From Corynebacterium sp. (GTDB taxonomy: Bacteria > Actinomycetota > Actinomycetes > Mycobacteriales > Mycobacteriaceae): a DNA stretch of 64,000 nt. Numbering within the stretch: the stretch's first letter is position 1; each line of letters opens with the position of its first letter. The notes beneath the pieces were generated by a model that did not search any database, had not been told where the DNA came from, and saw nothing but the letters and a program-made list of their open reading frames with translations. The stretch is from assembly GCF_030152825.1 (NCBI RefSeq), contig NZ_JASLIP010000007.1, positions 1 to 64,000 on the forward strand. Direction: 5' to 3'. The position numbers were made by a program, and so were the translations under genes. This document shows, piece by piece, positions 43,501 to 52,538 of this stretch.

Positions 43501-44160
43501 TTAGGACTTCGAACGCAGCTCGCTGGCTGGCATCTGAAGCACCTCGCCGATCTGCTCGGCGCTGATCGCGCCCTCGCGCAGGATGCGTGGGCGGTGCCCA
43601 GCCAGGTCAACGATCGTGGAGGGTTCCCCTATGGTCGCCTCCCCGCCGTCTAGGTACACCGCCACGGAGTCGCCGAGCTGCTCCTCAGCCATGGCCACGG
43701 TGGTCGCCGGCGGCTGGCCGGAAACGTTCGCGCTGGACACGGCCATCGGGCCGGTGCGCTGCAGCAGGTCGATGGCGATCGGGTGGTTCGGCATGCGCAG
43801 CATCACGGTGCCGCGGGTGTCCCCCAGGTTCCACGGCAGGCTCGGAGCCTGCGGCACGACCAGGGAAAGCCCACCGGGCCAAAAGGCCTCGACGAGTCGG
43901 CGCAGGTGCGCGCTGAACTCCGCGACCAGCCCCTCGACGGTGTCCCAAGATCCAATCAGCACCGGCACGGGCATATCCGGGCCGCGGTGCTTGGCCTGCA
44001 GCAGAGCCTCGACGGCGGCATTATCGAAGGCATCGCAGCCGATGCCATAAAGGGTGTCCGTCGGCATGACGATCAACCGACCGCCCTTCACCGCGTTCTC
44101 TGCTGTGACGATGGCGCCCTCCCGGTCTCCGGGGTTTGTCGCGTCTACTCGCTGGGCCAT
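43501..44160 (-). CDS. tsaC: L-threonylcarbamoyladenylate synthase (Sua5/YrdC/YwlC family)
   Basis: A 219-aa enzyme making threonylcarbamoyl-AMP for the t6A37 tRNA modification. Motifs: AVKGGRLIVMPTDTLYGIGCDAF, KHRGPDMPVPVLIG and SSANVSGQPPATT; the C-terminal part has STIVDLAGHRPRILREGAI. It is short, lacking the Sua5 C-terminal domain, which is the TsaC/YrdC form. SD GAGAAGGAAG precedes ATG 44160. It lies in the conserved prfA-prmC-tsaC-wecA order. Confidence 0.93.
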   Translation of the reverse strand: MAQRVDATNPGDREGAIVTAENAVKGGRLIVMPTDTLYGIGCDAFDNAAVEALLQAKHRGPDMPVPVLIGSWDTVEGLVAEFSAHLRRLVEAFWPGGLSLVVPQAPSLPWNLGDTRGTVMLRMPNHPIAIDLLQRTGPMAVSSANVSGQPPATTVAMAEEQLGDSVAVYLDGGEATIGEPSTIVDLAGHRPRILREGAISAEQIGEVLQMPASELRSKS

Positions 44161-44249
44161 GAGCTTCCTTCTCCCTTACTTGGGAATTGTGCGCTGTTTT
44201 CTTCTTCTAGAGTGTAGTGCCCCAACCGGTGCTGCCCGCGCGGTGGCTG

Positions 44250-45260
44250 TTATTGGCTTGCCTGTGGCGAAGTCGCTCGCCCGACGACAAAGCGGTCGCG
44301 GCCAGCGAGGTCCTGTTTCTTCACGACGTCGCTCAGTCCCGCGGCAATGAGGATCTCCCGGGTCTGATCCCCGGTGGCGTCGTCGTGTTCGACGGCGACC
44401 GGCGCCCCGGGGGCGGCGGCGCGCACGATCGCGGTGGCGACGTGGGGCATAAGCTCGAGGCCGTCGTCGCCGGAGAAAACGGCGATCGCGGGGTCGGCCC
44501 CGGTCTCGACGTCCGTTCGGCTGCCGCTGGGGACGTAGGGCGGGTTCGCCACGACGAGCTGGGCACGACCGGCAAGCCCGAGGTCGTCGAGAAGCCCCAG
44601 GTCGCGGACGTCGCCCTCCACGAGGCGGACGTCCAGCTGCTCGCCAAGCAGACCCACCCGGCGGAAGTATGTGAGGTTCTCCTGCCCCAGCTCCACCGCC
44701 GCCGGATCCAACTCGATGCCAGTCACCTCAATCCTGCAGAGCCAGCGGTAGTCGGCGGATCCGGCCGGAGCCTGCTCGCGGAGGAACTCGCCGAGCTGTG
44801 CGGCCAGCGCCAGCCCGATGGTGCCGGGACCGGCGCACAGGTCCACCACGCGCACCACCCCGTCTGCGGGGCGCAGGTTCGGCTCGGCGGCTGCGCGCTC
44901 AATCCAGGCACAGATCTGCCCCAATGCATACTCGGTGAGCAGTTCGGTTTCAGGTCGCGGGATGAAGCCGCGGGAATCGCTGTAGAGGTCGTAGCCGAAG
45001 AAGGGTGCGGCCCCCACGATGTGCTGCAGGGGCTCGCGACGCGCCCGGCGGGCCACCCACTCGGCGAAGATCACCGGCTCCGGGTTGTCACCGGCGGCGA
45101 AGACCTCGGTCAGTCCGGCCGGGGTGCGCGGCGAATCCGCGTTGCCCTGCCCGGCCAGGGCGTAGGCCATGAGCCACCGGGCGTCGTTGAGCGGAGACGC
45201 CAGACCGGCGTCGGAAAACTGCCGCGCAGCGGAGCGCACGGCCTCGCTGACGGTGGCCAT
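44250..45260 (-). CDS. prmC: Release factor glutamine methyltransferase
   Basis: A 336-aa SAM enzyme methylating the Gln of the GGQ motif in release factors. The N-terminal helical domain is followed by FFGYDLYSDSRGFIPRPETE, motif I VVDLCAGPGTIGLALA (~138-153) and the catalytic NPPY at 239-242. Its ATG directly abuts the prfA stop (TAAATG), so it is translated with its own substrate. It is somewhat longer than E. coli PrmC because of insertions around residues 120-180. Confidence 0.95.
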   Translation of the reverse strand: MATVSEAVRSAARQFSDAGLASPLNDARWLMAYALAGQGNADSPRTPAGLTEVFAAGDNPEPVIFAEWVARRARREPLQHIVGAAPFFGYDLYSDSRGFIPRPETELLTEYALGQICAWIERAAAEPNLRPADGVVRVVDLCAGPGTIGLALAAQLGEFLREQAPAGSADYRWLCRIEVTGIELDPAAVELGQENLTYFRRVGLLGEQLDVRLVEGDVRDLGLLDDLGLAGRAQLVVANPPYVPSGSRTDVETGADPAIAVFSGDDGLELMPHVATAIVRAAAPGAPVAVEHDDATGDQTREILIAAGLSDVVKKQDLAGRDRFVVGRATSPQASQ

Positions 45261-46376
45261 TTAGGCCTCGGCCTCGAGGCGCTCGATGCGCTCGGCTTCC
45301 TTCAGAGCCGCGAAGAGGGTCTCCAGGTCCCCGTCCAGCACGGAATCCAGGTTATTGGCCTTGTAACCGATGCGGTGATCAGAGACGCGGGACTCCGGGA
45401 AGTTATAGGTGCGGATGCGCTCGGAGCGGTCCATGGTGCGGATCTGTGCCGCGCGGCCCTCCGCTGCCTCCGCCTCGGCCTCTTCTACCTTCATCTGCTG
45501 CAGGCGAGCTGCCAGCACCTGCATCGCGCGGGCGCGGTTCTGGATCTGGGAGCGTTCCTTCTGACAGGTCACGACCACGCCGGTCGGCAGGTGGGTGATG
45601 CGGACTGCCGAGTCAGTGGTGTTCACGCCCTGGCCGCCCTTACCGGAGGAACGGTAGACGTCCACGCGGATGTCCTTCTCGTCGATCTCGACATCCTCGA
45701 CCTCGTCCGGCTCCGGGTAGACCAGCACACCGGCGGCGGAGGTCTGGATGCGCCCCTGGGACTCAGTCACGGGCACGCGCTGCACGCGGTGGACGCCGCC
45801 CTCGAACTTGAAGTCGGCCCACGCGCCGTCGCGGGAAGGCTGCTTGGAGCGGATGGACATGGTCATGTCCTTGACCCCGCCCAAGTCGGTCTCGTTGAGA
45901 CCCAGAATCTCGGTGGCGAAGCCATGGCGCTCCGCATAACGCTGGTACATGCGCGCCAGCTCCCCCGCGAAGAGGGCTGCCTCCTCGCCACCGGCGCCGG
46001 ACTTGATCTCCATGATGATGTCGTCGCCGTTCTTGGGGTCCCGCGGGGCGAGCAGATCGGTGAGCTTTTCCTGCAGCTCCTCGATCTCCGCCTCCAGGCG
46101 GGTGGCCTCCTCGGCGAACTCCGCATCCTCGCTGGCCATCTCGGCCGCGGCCTCGTGATCCTCCCGCGCGGTGTTCAGCCGCTCGTAGGTCTGGATCACC
46201 GGCTGGAGCTCCTGGAAGCGCTTGCCGACCCGGCGCGCCGCCTTCGGGTCATTGTGCAGCTCCGGATCCGCCAGCTGGGCCTCCAGCCCCTGATACTCCG
46301 AGAGGATGTCATCCATCACCGACGGGGTGTGGTCGAGCGCAGAATCCTTGCTCGAGTCTTTGCCTGCCTTGGACAT
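45261..46376 (-). CDS. prfA: Peptide chain release factor 1
   Basis: A 371-aa class I release factor. It is RF1, not RF2, because the codon-reading tripeptide is PVT (202-204, the PxT form) and not SPF; the catalytic GGQ lies at 247-249 (SSGKGGQGVNTTDSAVR). The helical N-terminal domain with a short extension (~1-20) is normal. ATG 46376 has AGGAAGAG upstream. It is followed immediately by prmC and lies 62 bp after rho. Confidence 0.97.
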   Translation of the reverse strand: MSKAGKDSSKDSALDHTPSVMDDILSEYQGLEAQLADPELHNDPKAARRVGKRFQELQPVIQTYERLNTAREDHEAAAEMASEDAEFAEEATRLEAEIEELQEKLTDLLAPRDPKNGDDIIMEIKSGAGGEEAALFAGELARMYQRYAERHGFATEILGLNETDLGGVKDMTMSIRSKQPSRDGAWADFKFEGGVHRVQRVPVTESQGRIQTSAAGVLVYPEPDEVEDVEIDEKDIRVDVYRSSGKGGQGVNTTDSAVRITHLPTGVVVTCQKERSQIQNRARAMQVLAARLQQMKVEEAEAEAAEGRAAQIRTMDRSERIRTYNFPESRVSDHRIGYKANNLDSVLDGDLETLFAALKEAERIERLEAEA

Positions 46377-46438
46377 GCTTTTAGTCTCTTCCTAATAGTC
46401 CTGGTCCACTGGTCAATGCTAGCCGGTTGGGGTGCGGA

Positions 46439-48175
46439 CTAGTCATCCTCTTCCTCCGCGAGCGGGGCGGAGCTGGCGATCTGGATCATGAAGTCCCGGT
46501 TCGTCTTGTTCTTCCGCAGCTGCTTGATGAGCAGATCGATCGCGGCCTGCGGATCCAGGGCGGAGAGGATGCGGCGCAGCTTGTGCATGACGCGGGCCTC
46601 GTCCGGGCCGAGCAGCAGCTCGTCCTTTCGGGTACCGGAAGGGTTGACGTCCACGGCCGGGAACACGCGGCGCTCGGCGATCTTGCGGTCCAGCTTCAGC
46701 TCGGCGTTACCCGTGCCCTTGAACTCCTCGAAGATCACCGTGTCACCGGCGGAGCCGGTCTCCACCATCGCGGTGGCGATGATCGTCAGGCTGCCTCCGT
46801 GCTCGATGTTGCGAGCTGCACCCAGGAAACGCTTCGGCGGGTACAGGGCATTGGAGTCCACACCACCGGACAGGATGCGCCCGGAGGCCGGCGAGGAGTT
46901 GTTGTACGCACGGCCCAGTCGGGTGATGGAATCCAGCAGGAGGACCACGTCCTTACCCTGCTCGACTAGGCGCTTCGCGCGCTCCACCGCGAGCTCCGCG
47001 ACGGCGGTGTGCTCCTTCGGCGGGCGGTCGAACGTCGAGGCGATGACCTCGCCGTTGACGCTGCGCTGCATGTCCGTGACCTCCTCCGGCCGCTCGTCGA
47101 CGAGGACGACCATGAGGTAGCACTCCGGGTTATTGGTGGAGATCGCGTTGGCGATGTCCTGCAGGATCGTGGTCTTACCGGCCTTCGGCGGGGAGACGAT
47201 GAGCGCGCGCTGGCCCTTACCGATCGGCATGATCAGGTCGATCACGCGGGTGGTCAGGACCTTCGGGGTGGTCTCCAGGCGCAGGCGCTGATTCGGGTAC
47301 AGCGGGGTCAGCTTGGAGAAGTCCGGGCGCTGCGCTGCCTGCTCCGGGGACAGGCCGTTGACCATCTCTACGGAGTGCAGCGGGGTGAACTTCTGGCGGT
47401 TGCGGCCGCGGCCGCCGCCCTGCTTTGCGTTCGGACGGATGGTTCCGACGATGGCGTCGCCGTGGCGCATGCCGTACTTGCGCACCGTGTTGATCGGGAC
47501 GTACACGTCCGTCGGCCCCGCGTGGTAGCCGGTGGTGCGGATGAAGGCGGTGTTGGCGTCCGCGAAATCGAGGATGCCCGCGACCGGGGCCTCCTGCGGC
47601 TCCGGCTTCTGGTCCTGCTGGTCGTTGCGGTTCTCGCCACCTCCCTCGTGGTTGCCGCCATCGCCGTGGCCACCGTTGTTCCGGTGCCCGTTGTTGCGGT
47701 CATGGCCCCGCTCTCCCCCACGACGGTTGCGGCGGTTGCGGCGGTTACGACGTCGGCGCCCCTGGTGGTTATCGCCACCGTCGTTGTGGCGGTTGTTGCG
47801 GCGATCGCCGCGCTCGTTGTTGCCCGAGTTCTGCTCCTCCTGCTGGCCGGAGTTGTTCTCCGACTCCGGGGAGGTTGGGCGCTCGTCCCGCTGGTCCTCG
47901 CGACGCTCGGCGTGCTTGCCTTCTCCGCGCTCGCTCCGGTCGCTGCGCTGATCAGCCTTCTTTTCAGCCTTCTTCTCGGCCTTCTGTGGGGGCTGATCGC
48001 TAGCTACAGCGCCGCCACCCTTGCCGGCGTTCTCGATGGCTGCCACGAGGTCTCCTTTGCGCAGTTTCGACGTTCCCTTGAGCCCCTGGGCTGCTGCAAC
48101 CTGCCGCAGCTCGGCCAGCTTGAGGGAGGCCAGCCCATTGGCCTGGCCCCGCTCGATGATGTCGGACAAGCTCAC
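46439..48175 (-). CDS. rho: Transcription termination factor Rho
   Basis: A 578-aa hexameric RNA helicase. The N-terminal Rho-N domain (SLSDIIERGQANGLASLKLAELR) is followed by a roughly 145-residue disordered insertion rich in Lys, Asp, Asn, Gly and Arg (RRRRNRRNRRNRRGG), then the cold-shock-type RNA-binding domain (GILDFADANTAFIRTTGYHAG) and the RecA core with SPPKAGKTTIL (Walker A) and DVVLLLDSITRLGRAYNN. The actinobacterial insertion adds RNA affinity. GTG 48175 has AAAGGA 6 nt upstream; the frame upstream is leader DNA. Confidence 0.96.
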   Translation of the reverse strand: MSLSDIIERGQANGLASLKLAELRQVAAAQGLKGTSKLRKGDLVAAIENAGKGGGAVASDQPPQKAEKKAEKKADQRSDRSERGEGKHAERREDQRDERPTSPESENNSGQQEEQNSGNNERGDRRNNRHNDGGDNHQGRRRRNRRNRRNRRGGERGHDRNNGHRNNGGHGDGGNHEGGGENRNDQQDQKPEPQEAPVAGILDFADANTAFIRTTGYHAGPTDVYVPINTVRKYGMRHGDAIVGTIRPNAKQGGGRGRNRQKFTPLHSVEMVNGLSPEQAAQRPDFSKLTPLYPNQRLRLETTPKVLTTRVIDLIMPIGKGQRALIVSPPKAGKTTILQDIANAISTNNPECYLMVVLVDERPEEVTDMQRSVNGEVIASTFDRPPKEHTAVAELAVERAKRLVEQGKDVVLLLDSITRLGRAYNNSSPASGRILSGGVDSNALYPPKRFLGAARNIEHGGSLTIIATAMVETGSAGDTVIFEEFKGTGNAELKLDRKIAERRVFPAVDVNPSGTRKDELLLGPDEARVMHKLRRILSALDPQAAIDLLIKQLRKNKTNRDFMIQIASSAPLAEEEDD

Positions 48176-48701
48176 GAAAGTCCTTTCCGCCGCACAGCAC
48201 CCTTCGCCGACACCGGCCGGGACTATTGGCCAGTGCATCTCACGCGCTGCGCAGAAATTTGCATTGATTTTGGCCGACGACACACGCCGGCCCAGGTGGC
48301 GGCCACTCAACAGATGCGCCAAGCAGGCAACAACCCGGAATTATTCTTCAGTATTAAAAGAAATTGCCCTCGCACGATCCCGCAGATCTGGCAGACGCCC
48401 ACTGTCTGGGGCCGGCCGGGGAATCGCGGTGGCGGTGCGGCTGCCGCGGGGCCAATAACAACCCGGCCCACGAAGCGGCGCTGGCGGTTGAACGCCCCAC
48501 ACCCTTGGAATCCTCCTGGGCCCCGGCTGATCGCACGGTGCCCTCGAAGCAGCTGCAAGTGTAACACCCGGCGATCGCTCACACACTTTTGAACCCGGCT
48601 TGAGTCACGAGTCCTCATGGCCAGGACGCATCAATGGTGGCCGAGCCACCGGGTTGGTGGACTGGTGGCGTCATAAAGAAAAGGAACACGCAGCCGCGGG
48701 C
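48176..48701. promoter_or_regulatory. Long rho leader / intergenic region (about 525 bp, no gene)
   Basis: No coding frame with recognisable protein is seen on either strand. On the minus strand a TAATAC-type -10 lies near 48350, which would give rho a 5' leader of about 170 nt or more; rho leaders are often sites of autoregulation. A small hairpin GGTGGC / GCCACC sits at about 48635-48650. The rightward acyl-CoA ligase uses the far end. Confidence 0.4.
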
Positions 48702-48707
48702 TAAGGT
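48702..48707 (+). promoter_or_regulatory. -10 box (TAAGGT) for acyl-CoA ligase 2, leaderless type
   Basis: TAAGGT is followed by 7 nt (GGACACC) and ATG 48715. The G-rich segment overlapping the box could instead act as an SD, so this example is ambiguous. Confidence 0.35.
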
Positions 48708-48714
48708 GGACACC

Positions 48715-50484
48715 ATGGAATCTACGATGCAGGAACGCCCCTTTTCCGTATCGCAAATCTTGACCTACGGCACCAATGCGCACCGCAACAGCACGGTGAC
48801 CACGTACCTGGGAACCGAGCCTGAGGTCACGACCTTCAAGGAGATCGGGGCGCGCGTGGCCGCACTCGCCCACGCGCTGGCCGAGGACTTCGGCATCCGC
48901 ATCGGCGACCGGGTGGCAACCCTGATGGTCAACCGCACCGAGCACCTGGAGGTGCTGCTGGCGGCCCCGTCGATGGGTGCGGTCTTCCAGCCGCTGAACC
49001 GGCAGCTCGCCGACGACCAGGTCATCCACACCATCAATCACGCCGAGAACCGCGTCATCGTCTGTGACGCGGTGGACGCCGACCGCCTGGTCGAGATGCT
49101 CCCCCAGTGCCCCACCGTGGAGGGCGTGATCCTCGTCGGGGCCAGCCCCGCGGATATCACCCGCATCCAGGACCGGATCACCCTCGCCTTCGCCGAGGCT
49201 GACCCCGATCGCCGGATCCACGTGACAGACTACGAGCCGCTGCTGGATGAACGGCCCGCGATCTACGACTGGCCGGATCTTCCGGAAACCGCGCCGGCAG
49301 CACTGTGCTACTCCACCGGCACGGCCGGGGCGCCAAAGGGCGTGGTGTACTCGCATCGCTCCCTGTGGCTGCACTCCCTGGGGCTGCGCGCGGCCGATAG
49401 CTTCGGCATCCAGAACGACACCCCCTTCCTCCTGGGAGTGCCGATCTACCACGTCTTGAGCTGGGGCGTTCCGCTGGCCGCGTTCATGTCCGGCGCGCCG
49501 ATGGTGATGACCGGACACACCACGGACCCCGAGCACCTCGCCCACGTCATCGAGGACGCCATGCCCCGCCAAGCGCACGGGGCCTCGGCGGTGTGGATGA
49601 GCCTGATCGTCCACTACGAGAAGACCCCGCCGCGGCGCATGAGCTTGCAGACGATCTACTCCGGTGGCTCCCAGGTTCCCCCGGCGCTGATCGACGCCTG
49701 GGAGGCTCGCTACGGCGTGGACATGATCCACTGCTGGGGAATGACGGAAACCTCGCCGATCGGCACGGTCGCTCACCCGCCCGCCGGCGTGGCTGGCCAG
49801 GCGCGTGCTGCCTACCGCTACTCCCAGGGACGCTTCCCCGTGGGACTGGAATACCGCATCGTCAACGACGCCGGCCGCGCCCTGGAATCCCACGACCGCA
49901 ATGCTGGCGAGCTGCAGGTTCGCGGGAATACTGTCGCCGCCAGCTACTACGAGTCCCCCAGCCAGACCGGCGACGGTGCGGCCAGCGTCTTCCGGGGCGA
50001 GGCGGTGGACGATGGCTCCAGCCGCTTCACGGTCGACGGTTGGCTGCGCACCGGTGATATTGCCACCGTGACCCAGGACGGTTTCCTCGTCATCCACGAC
50101 CGGAAGAACGACGTGATCCGCTCGGGCGGCGAGTGGATCTACTCCGCCTCCCTGGAGAACTACCTGCTGGCCCACCCCGGGGTGAACGAGGCGGCGGTCA
50201 TCGGCATTCCGGACGATAAGTGGGGCCAGCGACCCCTGGCCGTCGTCGTCCTGGCCGCGGGCTACGAGCCAACGGAGGCAACCGCGACGGATATCCGCAA
50301 CTCCCTGCTGCCGCAGGTTCCCGCGTGGATGGCCCCGGAGAACTTCTGCTTCGTTAAGAACATCGAGCGCACGAGCGTGGAGAAGTTCGATAAGAAGGAG
50401 CTGCGCCGGCTGATGCGCCGCGGCGAGCGGGATTTCATGACCCTGCCGGATCCCGACGAAGAAGCCGAGTTCGGCGAGGACTAG
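48715..50484 (+). CDS. AMP-forming long/medium-chain fatty-acid-CoA ligase
   Basis: A 589-aa ANL-superfamily ligase. P-loop CYSTGTAGAPKGVVYSHRS near residue 200, A5 CWGMTETSPIG, A7 RTGDIATVTQDG and hinge DRKNDVIRSGGEWIYS are clear. The C-terminal catalytic Lys lies in NIERTSVEKFDKKELRR. A long-chain ligase is found at this position beside rho and moaA in C. glutamicum as I recall it. The chain length of the substrate is unknown. A start at 48727 (MQERPF) is also possible. Confidence 0.88.
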   Translation: MESTMQERPFSVSQILTYGTNAHRNSTVTTYLGTEPEVTTFKEIGARVAALAHALAEDFGIRIGDRVATLMVNRTEHLEVLLAAPSMGAVFQPLNRQLADDQVIHTINHAENRVIVCDAVDADRLVEMLPQCPTVEGVILVGASPADITRIQDRITLAFAEADPDRRIHVTDYEPLLDERPAIYDWPDLPETAPAALCYSTGTAGAPKGVVYSHRSLWLHSLGLRAADSFGIQNDTPFLLGVPIYHVLSWGVPLAAFMSGAPMVMTGHTTDPEHLAHVIEDAMPRQAHGASAVWMSLIVHYEKTPPRRMSLQTIYSGGSQVPPALIDAWEARYGVDMIHCWGMTETSPIGTVAHPPAGVAGQARAAYRYSQGRFPVGLEYRIVNDAGRALESHDRNAGELQVRGNTVAASYYESPSQTGDGAASVFRGEAVDDGSSRFTVDGWLRTGDIATVTQDGFLVIHDRKNDVIRSGGEWIYSASLENYLLAHPGVNEAAVIGIPDDKWGQRPLAVVVLAAGYEPTEATATDIRNSLLPQVPAWMAPENFCFVKNIERTSVEKFDKKELRRLMRRGERDFMTLPDPDEEAEFGED

Positions 50485-50512
50485 CGGCTGCTGCGGGCGT
50501 TGACAGCCCCAC

Positions 50513-50518
50513 TAGAAT
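50513..50518 (+). promoter_or_regulatory. Possible -10 box (TAGAAT) for moaA
   Basis: TAGAAT lies 10 nt before ATG 50529, slightly longer than the 7-8 nt seen elsewhere. The TTGACA at 50500-50505 is only 7 nt upstream and cannot be its -35. Confidence 0.3.
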
Positions 50519-50528
50519 GAGCCCCACG

Positions 50529-51572
50529 ATGACTCAGAATTCTTCTGCGCCCCGCCCCCGCCAGCTGGTCGACTCCTTCGGCCGCGTGGCGCGGGATCTG
50601 CGGGTCAGCCTCACCGATCGCTGCAACTTGCGCTGCACGTACTGCATGCCGGCTGATGGCCTGGAGTGGCTGCCCACGGAGCACTCGCTGAGCGATGCGG
50701 AAGTCATCCGGCTGGTGCGCATCGGCGTGGAGACGCTGGGCCTCCGGGCGGTGCGCTTCACCGGTGGCGAGCCGCTGCTGCGTAAGTCCCTGGAGGAGCT
50801 GGTGGCGGCCACCGCCCAGCTGCGCACCGACGAAGGGCACGTGCCGGGCATCGCAATCACGACGAATGCGCTCGGCCTGGACAAGCGCGCAGCCGGGCTC
50901 GCGGCGGCCGGCTTGAGCCGCATCAATATCTCGCTGGACACCACGGATCCGCAGACCTTCGCCACACTCAGTCGGCGGGATCGGCACGAGGATGTTCTCC
51001 GCGGCATCGATGCCGCGCTGGAGGCCGGGCTGAATCCCGTGAAAATCAACTCGGTCGTCCTGCCCGGCGAAAACGAGGACTCGGCCGCGGATTTGGTGCG
51101 CTTCTGCCTGCGCAGGGGCCTGCAACTGCGCTTCATCGAGCAGATGCCGCTGGGACCGCGCGGCCAGTGGACCCGCGAGGGCATGGTGACGGCCGATGCG
51201 CTACTGGAGCGGCTGGCAACCGAATTCACGCTGCGCCCGGCAGCCGATCCCCGCGGCTCCGCGCCCGCCGAGCTGTGGGACGTCACCGACGGCGAGTATT
51301 CCGGGCAGGTGGGCATCATCGCGAGTGTGACCCACCCCTTCTGCGGGGCGTGCGACCGCACCCGACTGACCACCGACGGGGCGATCCGCTCCTGCCTGTT
51401 CTCCACGGCAGCCGACGAGGTCTCCTTGCGGGACATGATGCGGCAGGGTGCAAGCGACGAGGAACTCGCCGATGCGTGGGCGGGCGCGATGGCACGCAAG
51501 AAGCCGGGCCATGGCATTGACGACCCCGGCTTCCTCCAGCCGGAGCGCACCATGAGCAAGATCGGCGGCTAG
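50529..51572 (+). CDS. moaA: GTP 3',8-cyclase MoaA (molybdenum cofactor)
   Basis: A 347-aa radical-SAM enzyme for the first step of molybdopterin synthesis. The first Fe-S cluster motif CNLRCTYC (Cys32, 36, 39) and the C-terminal cluster CGACDRTRLTTDGAIRSC are intact, as are FTGGEPLLR and the C-terminal GG. The reading frame shows no lesion, unlike its moeA, mobA and mog neighbours. ATG 50529 is used; ATG 50517 is also in frame. Confidence 0.93.
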   Translation: MTQNSSAPRPRQLVDSFGRVARDLRVSLTDRCNLRCTYCMPADGLEWLPTEHSLSDAEVIRLVRIGVETLGLRAVRFTGGEPLLRKSLEELVAATAQLRTDEGHVPGIAITTNALGLDKRAAGLAAAGLSRINISLDTTDPQTFATLSRRDRHEDVLRGIDAALEAGLNPVKINSVVLPGENEDSAADLVRFCLRRGLQLRFIEQMPLGPRGQWTREGMVTADALLERLATEFTLRPAADPRGSAPAELWDVTDGEYSGQVGIIASVTHPFCGACDRTRLTTDGAIRSCLFSTAADEVSLRDMMRQGASDEELADAWAGAMARKKPGHGIDDPGFLQPERTMSKIGG

Positions 51573-51573
51573 C

Positions 51574-52178
51574 GTGGCGGCTCTCGTTTCCATCGCGCAG
51601 CACCGCGAGCGGGTGCTCGCGCTGGCTCAACCAAGAGTGCTCCCCGGTGTACCGCTCGACCAGGCCTATGGGCACGTGCTGACGGGGGAGGTCCGAGCCC
51701 GCCTGTGGGATTCCCTACCACCCAATTGCCCGCGGGTGGCCGTGGCACCTCAGAACCTGGGGGTGCCGACGGTCAGCGAAAACCCTCCCTTCGGCGGACC
51801 GGTGGCGGGAATCGCCGCGGGGCTGCGGGAGCTGGATACCGAATGGGTGGCGGTGTTAGCCGTCGACGCTCCTGGCTCCGCCGCACTCCTGCCCCACCTC
51901 GCCGAAACCATCGGTGGGGCGGACTGCGCGGTGGTGGTCAACGCCAAGGGCTTCGACGAGCCACTGTGTGCGCTCTGGCGCCGGGCCAGCCTGCTCAGAT
52001 AGCGCAGACCGGGGAACGCGACGTACCTGCCGGTGCCCTGCTGCGGGCCGCTCGGCAGGTGGTGCTGGTGCCGGGAACGGGCGCGGAGCGGGACTTCGAT
52101 ACCCCGGCGCAACTCGCGCAGCTGGGTGACGTCGAGCTGGGCGACGGGGCCGAGTTGGATGACGTCGGACTTGGGTGA
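51574..52178 (+). pseudogene. moeA'-'mobA deletion fusion, frameshifted
   Basis: The frame from GTG 51574 begins like MoeA (SIAQHRERVLALAQPRVLPG, PLDQAYGHVLTGEVRARL) and then switches, around residues 45-52, into the middle of MobA (SENPPFGGPVAGIAAGLRELDTEWVAVLAVDAPGS). The catalytic N-terminal LAGG part of MobA and nearly all of MoeA are missing. The frame then stops at 52000-52002, while the MobA C-terminus (QIAQTGERDVPAGALLR, DFDTPAQLAQLG) continues in another frame to 52178; a single base is lost at about 51994-51999. A deletion within a moaA-moeA-mobA run fits. Neither product can be functional. Confidence 0.82.
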
Positions 52179-52255
52179 CGTCCTACTGGTCTGAGACCGA
52201 GCTGGGCTCATCCGCGCGGCCGGATGAGGCCAACCACCGAGCGCCGAATAGGGTC

Positions 52256-52510
52256 CTATCCCCCGGCGAAAGGTGGCAGGACGTCCACGCGCTGCGCCCC
52301 GGCGAGCCCGGTCGCGCGCTCGGCTCGCTGGCCGTCCACGAGGAAGGTACAGCGTTCCAGGATGTCGGCCAGGCTCAGGCCAGAGTCCGTGCGCCCGGTG
52401 TGCCGCGCAGCCGCATCGTCGAGCAGCTCGCCGAGGGTGTCGAAGGCCGAAGCGGGCTCCTCGCTGACCCCGGTGGCGGCGCGGGCGGCGGCAAAGTAGT
52501 GGATACGCAT
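52256..52510 (-). CDS. moaD: Molybdopterin synthase sulfur carrier subunit (MoaD-like)
   Basis: An 84-aa ubiquitin-fold sulfur carrier ending in Gly-Gly (VDVLPPFAGG), the end that is adenylated and thiocarboxylated by MoeB. MRIHYFAAARAATGV and TFLVDGQRAERATGL fit MoaD. The frame is intact. ATG 52510 is preferred with GGGGCGC close upstream; ATG 52519 is an alternative. It lies after the broken mog on the same strand. No moaE is seen in the window. Confidence 0.8.
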   Translation of the reverse strand: MRIHYFAAARAATGVSEEPASAFDTLGELLDDAAARHTGRTDSGLSLADILERCTFLVDGQRAERATGLAGAQRVDVLPPFAGG

Positions 52511-52538
52511 GCGCCCCATGCTAGCCCGTCCCCGGGCG

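Noticed and set aside
48176..48322. N-terminal extension of Rho
   Set aside because: The added 49 codons have no Rho-N features, while GTG 48175 has a good SD and starts exactly at the Rho-N domain.
50500..50505. TTGACA as the moaA -35 element
   Set aside because: Only 7 nt separate it from TAGAAT, and the hexamer at the proper 17-nt distance is not -10-like.
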